Shown here in pieces: positions 43,168 through 51,876 of a DNA stretch of 64,000 nt (position 1 is its first letter; each line of letters starts with the position of its first letter). The DNA comes from CAMAXB01 sp964476565. Lineage in GTDB: Bacteria; Verrucomicrobiota; Verrucomicrobiia; Opitutales; Opitutaceae. The notes under the pieces were generated by a model. That model had not been told where the DNA came from, did no database searches, and saw only the letters and a program-made list of their open reading frames with translations. The stretch is from assembly GCA_964476565.1 (NCBI GenBank), contig CAYZBG010000019.1:1-64000 (forward strand), written 5' to 3'. Made by a program: the position numbers and the translations under genes.

Positions 43168-43305
43168 CGACTCTTTTTCCGAACCGGGCACAAAACGCGA
43201 CGACGGTCAAAGATTTGGTTGCCTTGCTCAGGGCGATCCTATCTCGTCCTCCTCTTTTCCATTACGCCTGCCTCCAATTCCGGAGCGACAGGGGGAACGA
43301 AAACC

Positions 43306-44052
43306 ATGAAGAATAACCTCAGTCTCACTGTCGCACCTCGCGCCCAAACCGGCCGTTCGGCCTCCCGCCGCCTGCGCAAGGTCAATCAGATCCCGGCGAT
43401 CCTTTACGGAAAGCACTCGAGCCCGGAGAAGCTCGCGGTCGACGCGCCGGAATTCACCCGCCTGTTGAAAGCGGTGGCCGGTCGCTCGCTGATCATCGAG
43501 CTCGCCCGCAAGGACAAGGCGGAAAAGGCCCTGTCGTTCCTGCAGGAAGTGCAGCGTGATCCGATTTCCGACCGTTTCCTTCACGTTGACCTCCAAGAGG
43601 TGAAGGCGGACGAAAAGTTCGAGATCCGCGTTCCCGTTCAGATTCTGGGCGAGGCTTACGGTGTGAAGCAGCAGAACGGCGTGTTGGAGATTTCGACGCC
43701 GCAGGTGCGTATCCGCTGCCTGCCGAAGGATCTGCCTGAGTTCATCGCGGTCGATGTCGCCGAGCTGAAGGTGGGCGAGACCATCAAGGTCAGCCAGCTC
43801 AAGGCAGTTGCGGGCGTAGAATTTCGTGACACCCCGGGCCAGCCGGTCGTGTCGTGCGTCGAGGTGGCCGAAGAAGTGGTCGAGACCCCGGCAGCGACGC
43901 CTGCCGCCGGTGCTGCGGCTCCCGCTGCCGGTGCCGCCGCTCCTGCCGCTGGTGCCGCGGCTCCTGCCGCCGGTGCCGCCGCCCCCGCGGGCGACAAGAA
44001 AGCCGCCGCTGCCGCCCCGGCCAAGCCTGCCGCCGCGCCGGCCAAGAAGTAA
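43306..44052 (+). CDS. rplY: 50S ribosomal protein bL25 (CTC-type, Ala-rich tail)
   Basis: A 248-residue bL25 of the long TL5/CTC type. The N-terminal 5S-rRNA-binding domain (RRLRKVNQIPAILYGKHS, DFxxLL-like PEFTRLLKAV, HVDLQEV) is followed by the C-terminal beta domain (VRIRCLPKDLPEFIAVDVAEL). The last 45 residues are an Ala/Pro/Gly tail containing four copies of a 7-residue unit and ending in Lys-rich AKPAAAPAKK. The ATG at 43306 is preceded by a GGGGGA sequence, a good ribosome site. It leads the pth-rpsF-ssb-rplI cluster. Confidence 0.95.
   Translation: MKNNLSLTVAPRAQTGRSASRRLRKVNQIPAILYGKHSSPEKLAVDAPEFTRLLKAVAGRSLIIELARKDKAEKALSFLQEVQRDPISDRFLHVDLQEVKADEKFEIRVPVQILGEAYGVKQQNGVLEISTPQVRIRCLPKDLPEFIAVDVAELKVGETIKVSQLKAVAGVEFRDTPGQPVVSCVEVAEEVVETPAATPAAGAAAPAAGAAAPAAGAAAPAAGAAAPAGDKKAAAAAPAKPAAAPAKK
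43900..43983 (+). repeat. four tandem 21-bp units inside rplY
   Basis: Four in-frame copies of a 21-base unit encode PAAGAAA repeats in the bL25 tail. The copies differ at third codon positions, so the expansion is not recent. Confidence 0.85.
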
Positions 44053-44112
44053 CCGTTTCCGCGCCGGCCCGTCGCTTGACCGTGACGGGCCGCGACGCTT
44101 GTTCTTTGAGTC

Positions 44113-44712
44113 ATGTCCATCTCGCTCGTTGCCGGTCTCGGCAACCCGGGCCGCGCCTACGCCGCCACTCGACACAACATCGGGTGGCGGGTCGTGGAGG
44201 CCTTCGCATCCCGCCAAGGGCTCAGCTGGAAAACCCAGCCACAGTTTGAGGCGGAGACGACGCGTTGGGACGCTGCGCCGGGTCGGACCGTCTACTTCGT
44301 CAAGCCGCTCACATACATGAACGAAAGCGGGCGCGCTGTGCGGTCCTTGTGCTCCTATTACAAGATTCCGTCCGCGGGCGTCATTGCGGTCTACGACGAT
44401 CTCAACCTCGATCTGGGGCGGATCAAGATTTCCGTCCGCGGCAGCGCCGGAGGCCACAATGGCGTCTCCAGCCTGCTCACCCACGTCGGCGATGATTTCA
44501 TCCGCTATCGCATCGGCATTGGCCCCAAGCAACCGCCGGAGATGGACCTCAAGGACTTCGTCCTCGGCCCGTTCACTGCAGATCAATCCCAACACCTTTC
44601 CTCTCTTTTCGAATCCCTCGTCTCCGGTCTCGGCGTGCTCCTTGAACAAGGACCCGACCAGGCCATGAATCTCCTCAACCGCAGAGCCAAAAATGAACCC
44701 GAACAAACGTAA
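44113..44712 (+). CDS. pth: peptidyl-tRNA hydrolase
   Basis: A 199-residue enzyme that frees peptides from tRNAs dropped off the ribosome. The N-terminal LVAGLGNPGRAYAATRHNIGW contains the catalytic Asn-His pair (RHNIG with His). PLTYMNESGRAV, VYDDLNLDLGRIKI (catalytic Asp) and GSAGGHNGVSSL complete the Pth signature, and length is normal. Its last 20 bases overlap the start of rpsF, so translation is coupled. Confidence 0.97.
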   Translation: MSISLVAGLGNPGRAYAATRHNIGWRVVEAFASRQGLSWKTQPQFEAETTRWDAAPGRTVYFVKPLTYMNESGRAVRSLCSYYKIPSAGVIAVYDDLNLDLGRIKISVRGSAGGHNGVSSLLTHVGDDFIRYRIGIGPKQPPEMDLKDFVLGPFTADQSQHLSSLFESLVSGLGVLLEQGPDQAMNLLNRRAKNEPEQT

Positions 44713-44986
44713 TTACCGCGCGACCTTCATCCTCGATAGCCGCGGGTCCGATTCGATCGATCAGATCATCGACGGTGTGAAGAACGAGATCGTCGCCGTC
44801 CAGGGCGAGGTCTCCTCCGTCGAGAACCTCGGCAAGAAGGATTTCGCCCGGGTCACCAACCCGAAGCTGACCGGCGGCATCTACGTGCAGGTGGCCTTCA
44901 GCGCCCCGGCGGACGGCCCGACCCAGCTGCGCGAGCGGCTCCGCCTCAACCAGCACGTTTACCGCACGTTCGTCGAGTCCGTCTGA
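44693..44986 (+). CDS. rpsF: 30S ribosomal protein bS6
   Basis: A 97-residue bS6: the first strand YRATFILDSRG, a helix (SIDQIIDGVKNEI), and GGIYVQVAFSAP followed by an R-x-R element near the end (LRERLRLNQHVYRTFV). It starts within pth (20-base overlap) and is followed by ssb after 16 bases. In most bacteria the order is rpsF-ssb-rpsR-rplI; rpsR is absent here. Confidence 0.9.
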   Translation: MNPNKRNYRATFILDSRGSDSIDQIIDGVKNEIVAVQGEVSSVENLGKKDFARVTNPKLTGGIYVQVAFSAPADGPTQLRERLRLNQHVYRTFVESV

Positions 44987-45002
44987 GGCCGTATTCCCCG
45001 CC

Positions 45003-45488
45003 ATGGCCTCCCTCAACAAAGTGTTCCTCATGGGCAACCTGACGCGGGATCCGGAACTCCGGGTCACGCCGAAGGGCACGCCGATCTGCCAGTTTGGCCT
45101 GGCCGTGAACCGCCAGTTCAAGGATGACTCCGGTCAGACCCGCGATGAGACCACCTTTGTGGACATCGAGGCGTGGGGCCGGCAGGGAGAGACCATTTCG
45201 AAGTATTGCACCAAGGGTCGTCCGCTCTTCGTCGAAGGCCGGCTCAAGCTCGATACGTGGGACGACAAGGCGACCGGCCAAAAGCGCAGCAAGATGCGCA
45301 TCGTGCTGGAAAACTTCCAGTTCCTCGGCGGCCGCGAAGGCGGTGGCGCAGGGGGCGGGGGTGGCGCCGCCAGCCCGGCGGCAGACGAGGCCGCCGAACC
45401 CACCTACGATCGCACCTCGCCGCCCGCGCGCAGCGCGCCCAAGCCTGCCGCACCGTCGGACAACATCGACGAAGATATTCCGTTCTAA
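45003..45488 (+). CDS. ssb: single-stranded DNA-binding protein
   Basis: A 161-residue SSB: an OB-fold (residues 1-110) with NKVFLMGNLTRDPELRVTP, FVDIEAWGRQGETI and SKMRIVLENFQFLG, then a Gly/Ala/Pro-rich linker and the acidic C-terminal tip ending DEDIPF, which docks replication and repair enzymes. Location in the rpsF-rplI cluster is the usual one. Confidence 0.97.
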   Translation: MASLNKVFLMGNLTRDPELRVTPKGTPICQFGLAVNRQFKDDSGQTRDETTFVDIEAWGRQGETISKYCTKGRPLFVEGRLKLDTWDDKATGQKRSKMRIVLENFQFLGGREGGGAGGGGGAASPAADEAAEPTYDRTSPPARSAPKPAAPSDNIDEDIPF

Positions 45489-45547
45489 CTCACCGGCAGC
45501 CGATTCTGGCCCGCCTCCCTTTCAACCTACCAACTCCTCCGTCCATC

Positions 45548-46036
45548 ATGGCACACACTGAAGTTCTCCTCCTCAAACCCGTCGAAGGTCTCGGCGGCGA
45601 AGGCGACCAGGTCAAGGTCCGCGCCGGCTACGCCCGCAACTACCTCCTGCCGCAGGCCTACGCCGCGCCCCTCACCAAGGCCAACAAGAAACAGGTCGAG
45701 GCGCTGCGCAAGCGCCGCGCCGAGCGCGAGGCGGCCGAGTTCTCGGGCGCCCAGGAGCTTGCCCGCAAGCTGGAGAAGGCCTCCCTGGCCTTTGCGGTGA
45801 AGACCGGCGAGGGCGGCAAGATGTTCGGTGCGATCACCTCCGCCGACCTGCACGCCAAGCTCGTGGAGAGCGGCATCGACCTCGATCGGAAGAAGATTCA
45901 CCTCTTCAACCCGGTCAAGACCCTCGGCAAGCACGAGGTGAAGATCAAGCTGCACCCCGAGGTCACGATCGACCTGTCCTTCGACGTGGTGTCCGAGAAC
46001 CCGATCGTCGAGGCCGCCGCCGAGACGAAGAAGTAA
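45548..46036 (+). CDS. rplI: 50S ribosomal protein bL9
   Basis: A 162-residue bL9: the N-terminal rRNA-binding domain EVLLLKPVEGLGGEGDQVKV and RAGYARNYLLPQAYA, a long connecting helix (VEALRKRRAEREAAEF), and a C-terminal domain starting KTGEGGKMFGAITSADL. The ATG at 45548 matches the family. A strong terminator follows. Confidence 0.96.
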   Translation: MAHTEVLLLKPVEGLGGEGDQVKVRAGYARNYLLPQAYAAPLTKANKKQVEALRKRRAEREAAEFSGAQELARKLEKASLAFAVKTGEGGKMFGAITSADLHAKLVESGIDLDRKKIHLFNPVKTLGKHEVKIKLHPEVTIDLSFDVVSENPIVEAAAETKK

Positions 46037-46060
46037 TCCTTGGGGCCAGCCCCGATCCAA

Positions 46061-46092
46061 AGCCGCGTCCGGCCGCGCCGGACGCGGCTTTT
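46061..46092 (+). terminator. rho-independent terminator after rplI
   Basis: A 12-bp perfect stem AGCCGCGTCCGG / CCGGACGCGGCT with a 5-base loop is followed by TTTTG. It separates the ribosomal cluster from dnaB. Confidence 0.85.
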
Positions 46093-46192
46093 GTTTGGCC
46101 CCGCGCCCCGGCCTGTGAGCATCGCGTGCAAAACTTCCCGCAACTGATGATTGCGTGCCGACGTCACAAGGCTTCGCATCGCTGCTTCGTCC

Positions 46193-47602
46193 ATGGCTGA
46201 AGACTCTCCGCGCACCCTGAATCCCCGCCGCTCGCGTCCGGCGCCGGATGCCGAGGCCCAGGCCTTCGCCGGCCGCACCGTGCCGTTCAGCGCCGAAGCC
46301 GAGGAGTACCTGCTTTCCTGCTGCTTGCTCGACGGCTCGGACACCATCGCGCGCTGCCTCGAGAAACGGATTCTGCCGGAGGCGTTCTACGTACCGGCGA
46401 ACCGCATCATCTTCGAGAAACTTGTCGAGCTGTACCAGAGGCAGCCCCCGGTGGCCATTGAAGTGCTGGCCGAGGAGCTCAAGACGAGCCGCCAGCTCGA
46501 TGAGATTGGCGGCTTCGCCTATCTCATGCAGGTGAGTGGACGCATCCCCACCACTGCCCAGGCCGACTATTTCATCGAGAAGGTCAGGGAACTCTACCTT
46601 CTGCGCGAACTCATCAAGGTCGCGACCAAGGCAGTCGAGCAGTGCTACTCCTACCAAGGGGGCATGGAGGAGTTCATCGACAAGGTGGAGCAGGACATTT
46701 TTGCGGTCACGCAGGACCGCATTACGGACGGCGCCAAGCAGATGAAGGGGCCGACGACCGAGGCGATGGCCGTCATCACCAAGATGATGATGAAGAAGGG
46801 GGAGCTCACCGGCGTGAGCTCAGGGTTCAAGGACCTCGACCAGTTCACCTTCGGATTCCAACGCCAGGAAATGATCGTGCTCGCGGCGCGTCCCTCGATG
46901 GGCAAGACGTCGCTGGCGCTGAACTTCGCCGAAGCGGCGGCCATGCCGCGGCGGGGGGAGGGGGTCACGACGCTGATCTTCTCGCTGGAAATGGGTGCCT
47001 CCCAGCTCGCGTTGCGCATGCTGTGCGCCCGCGCGCGGGTAAACATGAAGCTGCTCCGCGACGGCCTGCTATCCAAGAACGGCGAGGAGCAGCAGCGGCT
47101 GCTCTCCGCCGCCGACGAGTTCTCCAAATCCTCCATCTTCATCGATGATTCGAGCCACCTGACGATCATGGAGCTGCGGGCCAAGGCCCGACGGCTGTCG
47201 GCGCGCCGCAAGCTCGGCTTCATCATTGTCGATTATTTGCAGCTGATCAGTCCGACCGATCCCAAGGTGGCCCGCGAACAGCAGGTCGCCGAGATCTCCC
47301 GCGGATTAAAGTCGTTGGCCAAGGAACTCGATGTGCCGGTTCTTGTTCTCAGTCAGTTGAACCGCGCCGCAGAAAAGGAGAACCGCACGCCCAAGCTTTC
47401 CGACCTCCGAGAATCCGGTTCCATCGAACAGGATGCCGACGTTGTACTCATGCTCGCCCGACCCCGCGACGCGGACGAGAAGTTCCAAGTGGCCGCGGAC
47501 TCCGCCGAGTTAATCGTTGCCAAGCAACGAAACGGACCGGTAGGAGAACTGAAGCTTACGTTCCTGAGAGACATCACCCGCTTTGAAAACTATACCCAGT
47601 AA
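46193..47602 (+). CDS. dnaB: replicative DNA helicase
   Basis: A 469-residue helicase: an N-terminal DnaB-N domain (SAEAEEYLLSCCLLDG), a linker, and the RecA-like motor with Walker A ARPSMGKTSLAL, Walker B IIVDYLQLI, and the Arg-finger/H4 region LSQLNRAAE and DLRESGSIEQDAD. A short basic/proline-rich N-terminal extension precedes the domain. The ATG at 46193 is preferred to an upstream GTG/ATG that adds only 14 residues. Its end overlaps the bamA start by 20 bases. Confidence 0.97.
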   Translation: MAEDSPRTLNPRRSRPAPDAEAQAFAGRTVPFSAEAEEYLLSCCLLDGSDTIARCLEKRILPEAFYVPANRIIFEKLVELYQRQPPVAIEVLAEELKTSRQLDEIGGFAYLMQVSGRIPTTAQADYFIEKVRELYLLRELIKVATKAVEQCYSYQGGMEEFIDKVEQDIFAVTQDRITDGAKQMKGPTTEAMAVITKMMMKKGELTGVSSGFKDLDQFTFGFQRQEMIVLAARPSMGKTSLALNFAEAAAMPRRGEGVTTLIFSLEMGASQLALRMLCARARVNMKLLRDGLLSKNGEEQQRLLSAADEFSKSSIFIDDSSHLTIMELRAKARRLSARRKLGFIIVDYLQLISPTDPKVAREQQVAEISRGLKSLAKELDVPVLVLSQLNRAAEKENRTPKLSDLRESGSIEQDADVVLMLARPRDADEKFQVAADSAELIVAKQRNGPVGELKLTFLRDITRFENYTQ

Positions 47603-49943
47603 CCTGTCGGCGCGGGTAGCCCGCCTCCTCTTCCTCGTTCTTTCAGTCACCCTCGGCGGGTTGCAGGTCCTTGCCCAATCGCAACCGGCGCAGGGCGGCC
47701 CCGCCGCCCGCGTGGGCAAGGTCAACATCCGCTTCCTTGGCACGGCGAACGTGAGCGAGGATGTGGTGCGGGCGAACATCCAAACCCGCGAAGGGCAGGA
47801 ACTCGACGGCGCCGCCCTGGACCGCGACATTCGCACGCTTTACCGCACCCAGCTGTTCGAGTTCGTTGAGATCAAGTACAGCGACGTCAAACCGGACAAT
47901 ACGGTGGACCTCGTTTATGAGGTCACCCCGAAGTACCGCGTGCTGGCCGTGCAGTTCGATGGCAATGAGCGGGTCCGCGACAGCCGCCTCGAGCGGGAAA
48001 CGAGCACCAAGGCCAACCTGCCGCTCGACGAACGATTGGTGAAGGAAGATGCGGAGAAGATCCGCGAGTATTACCAGAAGGCCGGATACAACCAGATCTC
48101 CGTCTATTACGAAATCGAGCGCGACCGCTCATCCGGCTTCGGCACGGTGATCTTCAAGATCAGCGAGGGCCCGCGGGTGAAGATCCGCGAGGTCCGGTTC
48201 GAGGGCAACGAGACCATCTCCTCCCGCCGCCTGCGCAAGCAGATGGAGACAAAACGGTATTGGATGTTCTCCTGGCTGACCGGCTCCGGCCGATTCAAGG
48301 ACGAGGTTTTCGAGGACGATTTGGAGAAGGTGCGCGACTACTATCGCGAAGAAGGGTTCCTCGATGTGGAGATCCCCGTCGAACGGATCACGTACGACTA
48401 CCCCTCCGAAGGCCGCCTGGTGCTCACGGTTCCGGTGATTGAAGGACGCCAGTACAAGATCGGCGATGTGACGTTCGTCGGCCAGAAACTGTACGATGAA
48501 GCGCTCCTTCGCCTGCTGCTCACCCAACGTCCCGGCATGGTGTTCACGCCGTCGAAAATGGACAAGGACGTCGAGACCCTGGAGAACTTCTACGGGCGGG
48601 GCGGCTACCTTGAGACCCGGGTGCGGCTGGTGCGCAAACCCAACGTTACCACCGGCAACATCGACATCGAATACGCCATCGACGAAAGCGAACAGTACGC
48701 CGTTGAGTCCGTTAACATCGAGGGCAACACCAAGACGAAGAGCGTGGTGATCCTGCGCGAATTGGTGCTGGGGCCTGGCGACGTGTTCAACACGGAGCGG
48801 ATGAACATTTCCAAGAATCGCCTCGATAACACCCGGTTCTTCGAGGACGTGAACATGACGCCGGAGATGACGAACATCCCGGGCCGACGAAACCTCAAGG
48901 TCGTGGTCCGCGAGGGCCGCACCGGCAATCTCACGTTTGGCGCCGGCTTCAGTTCGCTGGAGAGCGCGGTGATCTTTGCCGAGGTGTCGCAGGGTAACTT
49001 CGACCTGTTCAACCGCCGGTCGTTCTTCCAGGGCGACGGCCAGAAGTTCCGCCTGCGCATGCAGCTCGGCTCTCGCTCCAGCGAAGTGGTGATGTCCTTC
49101 GAGGAACCGTGGCTCTTCGAGCGCGAGCTCGCGGTCGGCGGCCAGGTCTTCCGCAGCAGCTCCGACTACAACAGCGCGATCTACGAGGAGATCCGCACCG
49201 GCGGCGAAATCTACCTGCGCAAACGACTCTTCGAATGGGTCGAAGGCCGGTTCTCGTACACCTACGAGGTGGTCGAGATCGCCAACGTCGATCCCAGCGC
49301 TTCCCCCGTGTTCCAGGAGCTCGAAGGCGAGCAGCGGGTCTCGAAGCTCGGGTTCCAGATGCTGCGCGACACCCGCGACAAGATCATCAACACCACCTCG
49401 GGCAATCGCGCCGAGCTGTTGACCGAATTTGCCGGCGGTCCCTTGGCCGGAGACGTCAACTACTACAAGATGGAGTTCCGTGGCTCCCAGTTCCTGCCCC
49501 TCTTTGCCACCCAATCGCAGGTGCTGTCGATCATCGGCCGGCTCGGCGTGGTGGAGCGCTTCGGCGACAGCACCAACGTGCCATTCTACGACCGCTTCTT
49601 CCTGGGAGGTCCTTACACCCTGCGTGGCTTCGAGTATCGCGACGTGGGGCCGCGCGACGCCACGGGTGAGCCCTTGGGCGGCAAGTCCTACGGCCTGCTG
49701 AGCCTCGAGTATACGATCGATATCGTGAGCCCGATCCGCTTCGCGATCTTCTACGATGCGGGCTTCGTCAACGAAGACGCCTATGATTTCAGCCCCGGAC
49801 GCTATAACGATAACTTCGGCTTCGGACTCGGCCTGTTCGTCGCCGGGGCGCCGCTGCGGTTGGATTTTGGCATTCCGATCACCACGGACGGTACGAATGA
49901 CGAGGGGAACCAATTTAACTTTTCCTTCGGCACCCGTTTCTGA
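47583..49943 (+). CDS. bamA: outer-membrane assembly factor BamA
   Basis: A 786-residue Omp85 protein that inserts beta-barrels in the outer membrane. A signal peptide (LLFLVLSVTLGGLQVLAQ) is followed by five POTRA domains (about 45-440; for example VNIRFLGTANVSEDVVRANI, VRFEGNETISSRRLRKQM) and a 16-strand barrel ending in FGTRF. The barrel lock region is near FLGGPYTLRGFEYRD (the VRGY-like L6 tip, here LRGF). The start is a TTG at 47583 overlapping dnaB by 20 bases; no ATG or GTG lies before the signal. It begins the envelope operon bamA-skp-lpxD. Confidence 0.96.
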   Translation: MKTIPSNLSARVARLLFLVLSVTLGGLQVLAQSQPAQGGPAARVGKVNIRFLGTANVSEDVVRANIQTREGQELDGAALDRDIRTLYRTQLFEFVEIKYSDVKPDNTVDLVYEVTPKYRVLAVQFDGNERVRDSRLERETSTKANLPLDERLVKEDAEKIREYYQKAGYNQISVYYEIERDRSSGFGTVIFKISEGPRVKIREVRFEGNETISSRRLRKQMETKRYWMFSWLTGSGRFKDEVFEDDLEKVRDYYREEGFLDVEIPVERITYDYPSEGRLVLTVPVIEGRQYKIGDVTFVGQKLYDEALLRLLLTQRPGMVFTPSKMDKDVETLENFYGRGGYLETRVRLVRKPNVTTGNIDIEYAIDESEQYAVESVNIEGNTKTKSVVILRELVLGPGDVFNTERMNISKNRLDNTRFFEDVNMTPEMTNIPGRRNLKVVVREGRTGNLTFGAGFSSLESAVIFAEVSQGNFDLFNRRSFFQGDGQKFRLRMQLGSRSSEVVMSFEEPWLFERELAVGGQVFRSSSDYNSAIYEEIRTGGEIYLRKRLFEWVEGRFSYTYEVVEIANVDPSASPVFQELEGEQRVSKLGFQMLRDTRDKIINTTSGNRAELLTEFAGGPLAGDVNYYKMEFRGSQFLPLFATQSQVLSIIGRLGVVERFGDSTNVPFYDRFFLGGPYTLRGFEYRDVGPRDATGEPLGGKSYGLLSLEYTIDIVSPIRFAIFYDAGFVNEDAYDFSPGRYNDNFGFGLGLFVAGAPLRLDFGIPITTDGTNDEGNQFNFSFGTRF

Positions 49944-49966
49944 TCCACTGGCCCTTTACCCATCCT

Positions 49967-50623
49967 ATGAAGAACACCCTGAAAACTCTCCTTGTCTCCT
50001 GCGTCCTTGGCGCCGCGGCTCTGCACGCGCAGCCGGCGCTGAAGGTGGCCGTGGTCGACATGGCCTCGCTTTACGACAAGCACTACTTGACGGAGCAGCA
50101 GAACGCCAAGCTTGAGGCCGATGAGAAGCGCGCCCAGGAAGAGCTCCAGCGCCTCAACACCGAGGGCAATACGATCGTCACCGCCTACCAGGAGCTCATG
50201 GAGCAGATGAAGAATCCGGTGCTCTCCAATGACGCCAAGGCGAAGCTGGAGCAGGACGCCCAGAAGAAGCTCGAGGAGATCCAGGCCAAGCAAAACGAAG
50301 TGCAGGCGTTCCGCCAGAACGTGCAGCGCACCCTGCAGGCCCAGATCGGCAACTTCCGCGACCTCTTGCTTGAAGATCTCGGCAAGCTCGCGACGGACAT
50401 CGCCAAGCAGAAGGGCGTAACGCTGCTGATCGACAAGTCCGCCCCCGCCGGGTTCGGCATTTCCAATTTCATCTACGTGGATCCGGCCTACGACATCACC
50501 GAGGAAGTCATGGCGGCGGTGAATAAGAACCGGCCCGCCGGCACTCCGGCTCCGGCTGCCGCTCCGGCCGCCCCGGCCTCCGACGCCCCGGCGATCACCT
50601 TCCCCGGCGCCTCGAAGAAGTAA
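49967..50623 (+). CDS. skp: OmpH/Skp-family periplasmic chaperone
   Basis: A 218-residue exported protein: signal peptide (MKNTLKTLLVSCVLGAAALHA), then VAVVDMASLYDKHYL, the Skp start, a long Glu/Lys/Gln coiled coil (AKLEADEKRAQEELQRL to NVQRTLQAQI), and a C-terminal strand pair (KGVTLLIDKSAPAGFG, FIYVDPAYDITEEVM). Skp trimers hold unfolded outer-membrane proteins for BamA. An Ala/Pro tail is extra. It lies 23 bases after bamA, the standard order. Confidence 0.93.
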   Translation: MKNTLKTLLVSCVLGAAALHAQPALKVAVVDMASLYDKHYLTEQQNAKLEADEKRAQEELQRLNTEGNTIVTAYQELMEQMKNPVLSNDAKAKLEQDAQKKLEEIQAKQNEVQAFRQNVQRTLQAQIGNFRDLLLEDLGKLATDIAKQKGVTLLIDKSAPAGFGISNFIYVDPAYDITEEVMAAVNKNRPAGTPAPAAAPAAPASDAPAITFPGASKK

Positions 50624-50647
50624 GCCTTCGTTCGTCCTCTGTTTCCC

Positions 50648-50675
50648 AGCCCTGCTCACCCGAGCAGGGCTTTTT
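50648..50675 (+). terminator. rho-independent terminator after skp
   Basis: Stem AGCCCTGCTC / GAGCAGGGCT (10 bp) with a 4-base loop and five T, then GTTTT. Confidence 0.88.
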
Positions 50676-50796
50676 GTTTTCCGGACACACCTGCTTCGCC
50701 ACGAGATTAGTTCCGATCCTCCTTCGTGGCTGGTAGCGTGGTCGCGCCCTGCACACCGGCATTGCCTCGTCTTGGCCGTCCTCCAACGCTCCTCCC

Positions 50797-51852
50797 ATGC
50801 AGATTTCGTTCACCCCCGCGGAGCTGACGGCCATCGTGAAGCCGAAGGCGGTGCGCGGCGAGACTCACCTTAACGTCACGGGCCTGTCAGCCCTGAGCAC
50901 GGCGCGCGCCGGCGACCTGAGTTTCCTGGGCAATCCGCGCTACAAGGCGGAGGTCGCGGCCACCCAGGCCTCGGTGGTGCTTTTGCCGGCGGATTACGAG
51001 GGTGTTCCTGCCCACGGTCAGCTCTTCCTGCTGGTCGACAAACCATCCGTCGCCCTCGCCCAAATCTGCGCCCGCATCGAGCAGGTGCTCTGGCCCAAGC
51101 CGGAGCCGGGCATTCATCCGTCGGCCGTGGTGTCCCCCGGCGCCACCATTGCGCCCTCCGCCACGATCGGCCCGCTGTGCGTGGTCGAAGCAGGTGCGGT
51201 GGTGGGGGAGCGCGCCTTCCTCGAGGCCCAGGTGTTTGTCGGGCGTTCGGTGCAGATCGGCGACGACTGCTGGCTCATGCCGGGCGTCCGCGTATCAACC
51301 GAATGCATACTGAAGGAGCGGGTGCGGTTGCATCCGGGCGTGGTGATCGGCTCCGATGGATTCGGCTATGAATTCGTGAATGGCCGCCACGAGAAGATTG
51401 CCCAAGTCGGGCATGTGCTGATCGAGGCCGATGTGGAGATCGGGGCCAACTCAACCGTGGACCGGGCCCGGTTCGCGGTGACGCGGATTGGCGAGGGTAC
51501 CAAGGTCGACAATCTGGTGCAGATCGGACATAACTGCCTCATCGGCCGGCATGTCATCCTCTGTGCCCAGGTGGGGCTCGCCGGCAGTTCCGTGCTCGAG
51601 GATTACGTGGTCCTCGGCGGTCAGGTCGGCGTGGGCGGACACCTCACGATCGGGAAGGGGGCCAAAGCCGGTGGCCAGAGTGGCATTGCCACGGACATCC
51701 CCGCCGGCGCCTACGTCAACGGCACGCCGGCCATCCCCTACATGCTGGAACGGCGCATCGCGGTGCTGAAGCAGCGCCTGCCCGACGTGTTTCGTCAGGT
51801 TGAAACCTTGGAGGCGGAGCTGCAGGCCCTAAAAAAGGCTTCCGCCTCCTAG
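50797..51852 (+). CDS. lpxD: UDP-3-O-acylglucosamine N-acyltransferase
   Basis: A 351-residue lipid A enzyme that adds the second acyl chain to UDP-3-O-acyl-glucosamine. The N-terminal uridine-binding domain (LSTARAGDLSFLGNPRYK) is followed by a left-handed beta-helix of hexapeptide repeats (IHPSAVVSPGATIAPSATIG to IGKGAKAGGQSGIATDIPAG). The catalytic His lies in VQIGHNCLIG, and IGSDGFGYEF is conserved. A helix ends the chain. It sits 174 bases after skp, beyond its terminator. Confidence 0.96.
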   Translation: MQISFTPAELTAIVKPKAVRGETHLNVTGLSALSTARAGDLSFLGNPRYKAEVAATQASVVLLPADYEGVPAHGQLFLLVDKPSVALAQICARIEQVLWPKPEPGIHPSAVVSPGATIAPSATIGPLCVVEAGAVVGERAFLEAQVFVGRSVQIGDDCWLMPGVRVSTECILKERVRLHPGVVIGSDGFGYEFVNGRHEKIAQVGHVLIEADVEIGANSTVDRARFAVTRIGEGTKVDNLVQIGHNCLIGRHVILCAQVGLAGSSVLEDYVVLGGQVGVGGHLTIGKGAKAGGQSGIATDIPAGAYVNGTPAIPYMLERRIAVLKQRLPDVFRQVETLEAELQALKKASAS

Positions 51853-51876
51853 GGGTTTGGTCACGATGTCGCCCAC

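Noticed and set aside
48129..49913. A 594-codon frame antisense to bamA
   Set aside because: A shadow of a strongly conserved gene; no motifs of its own.
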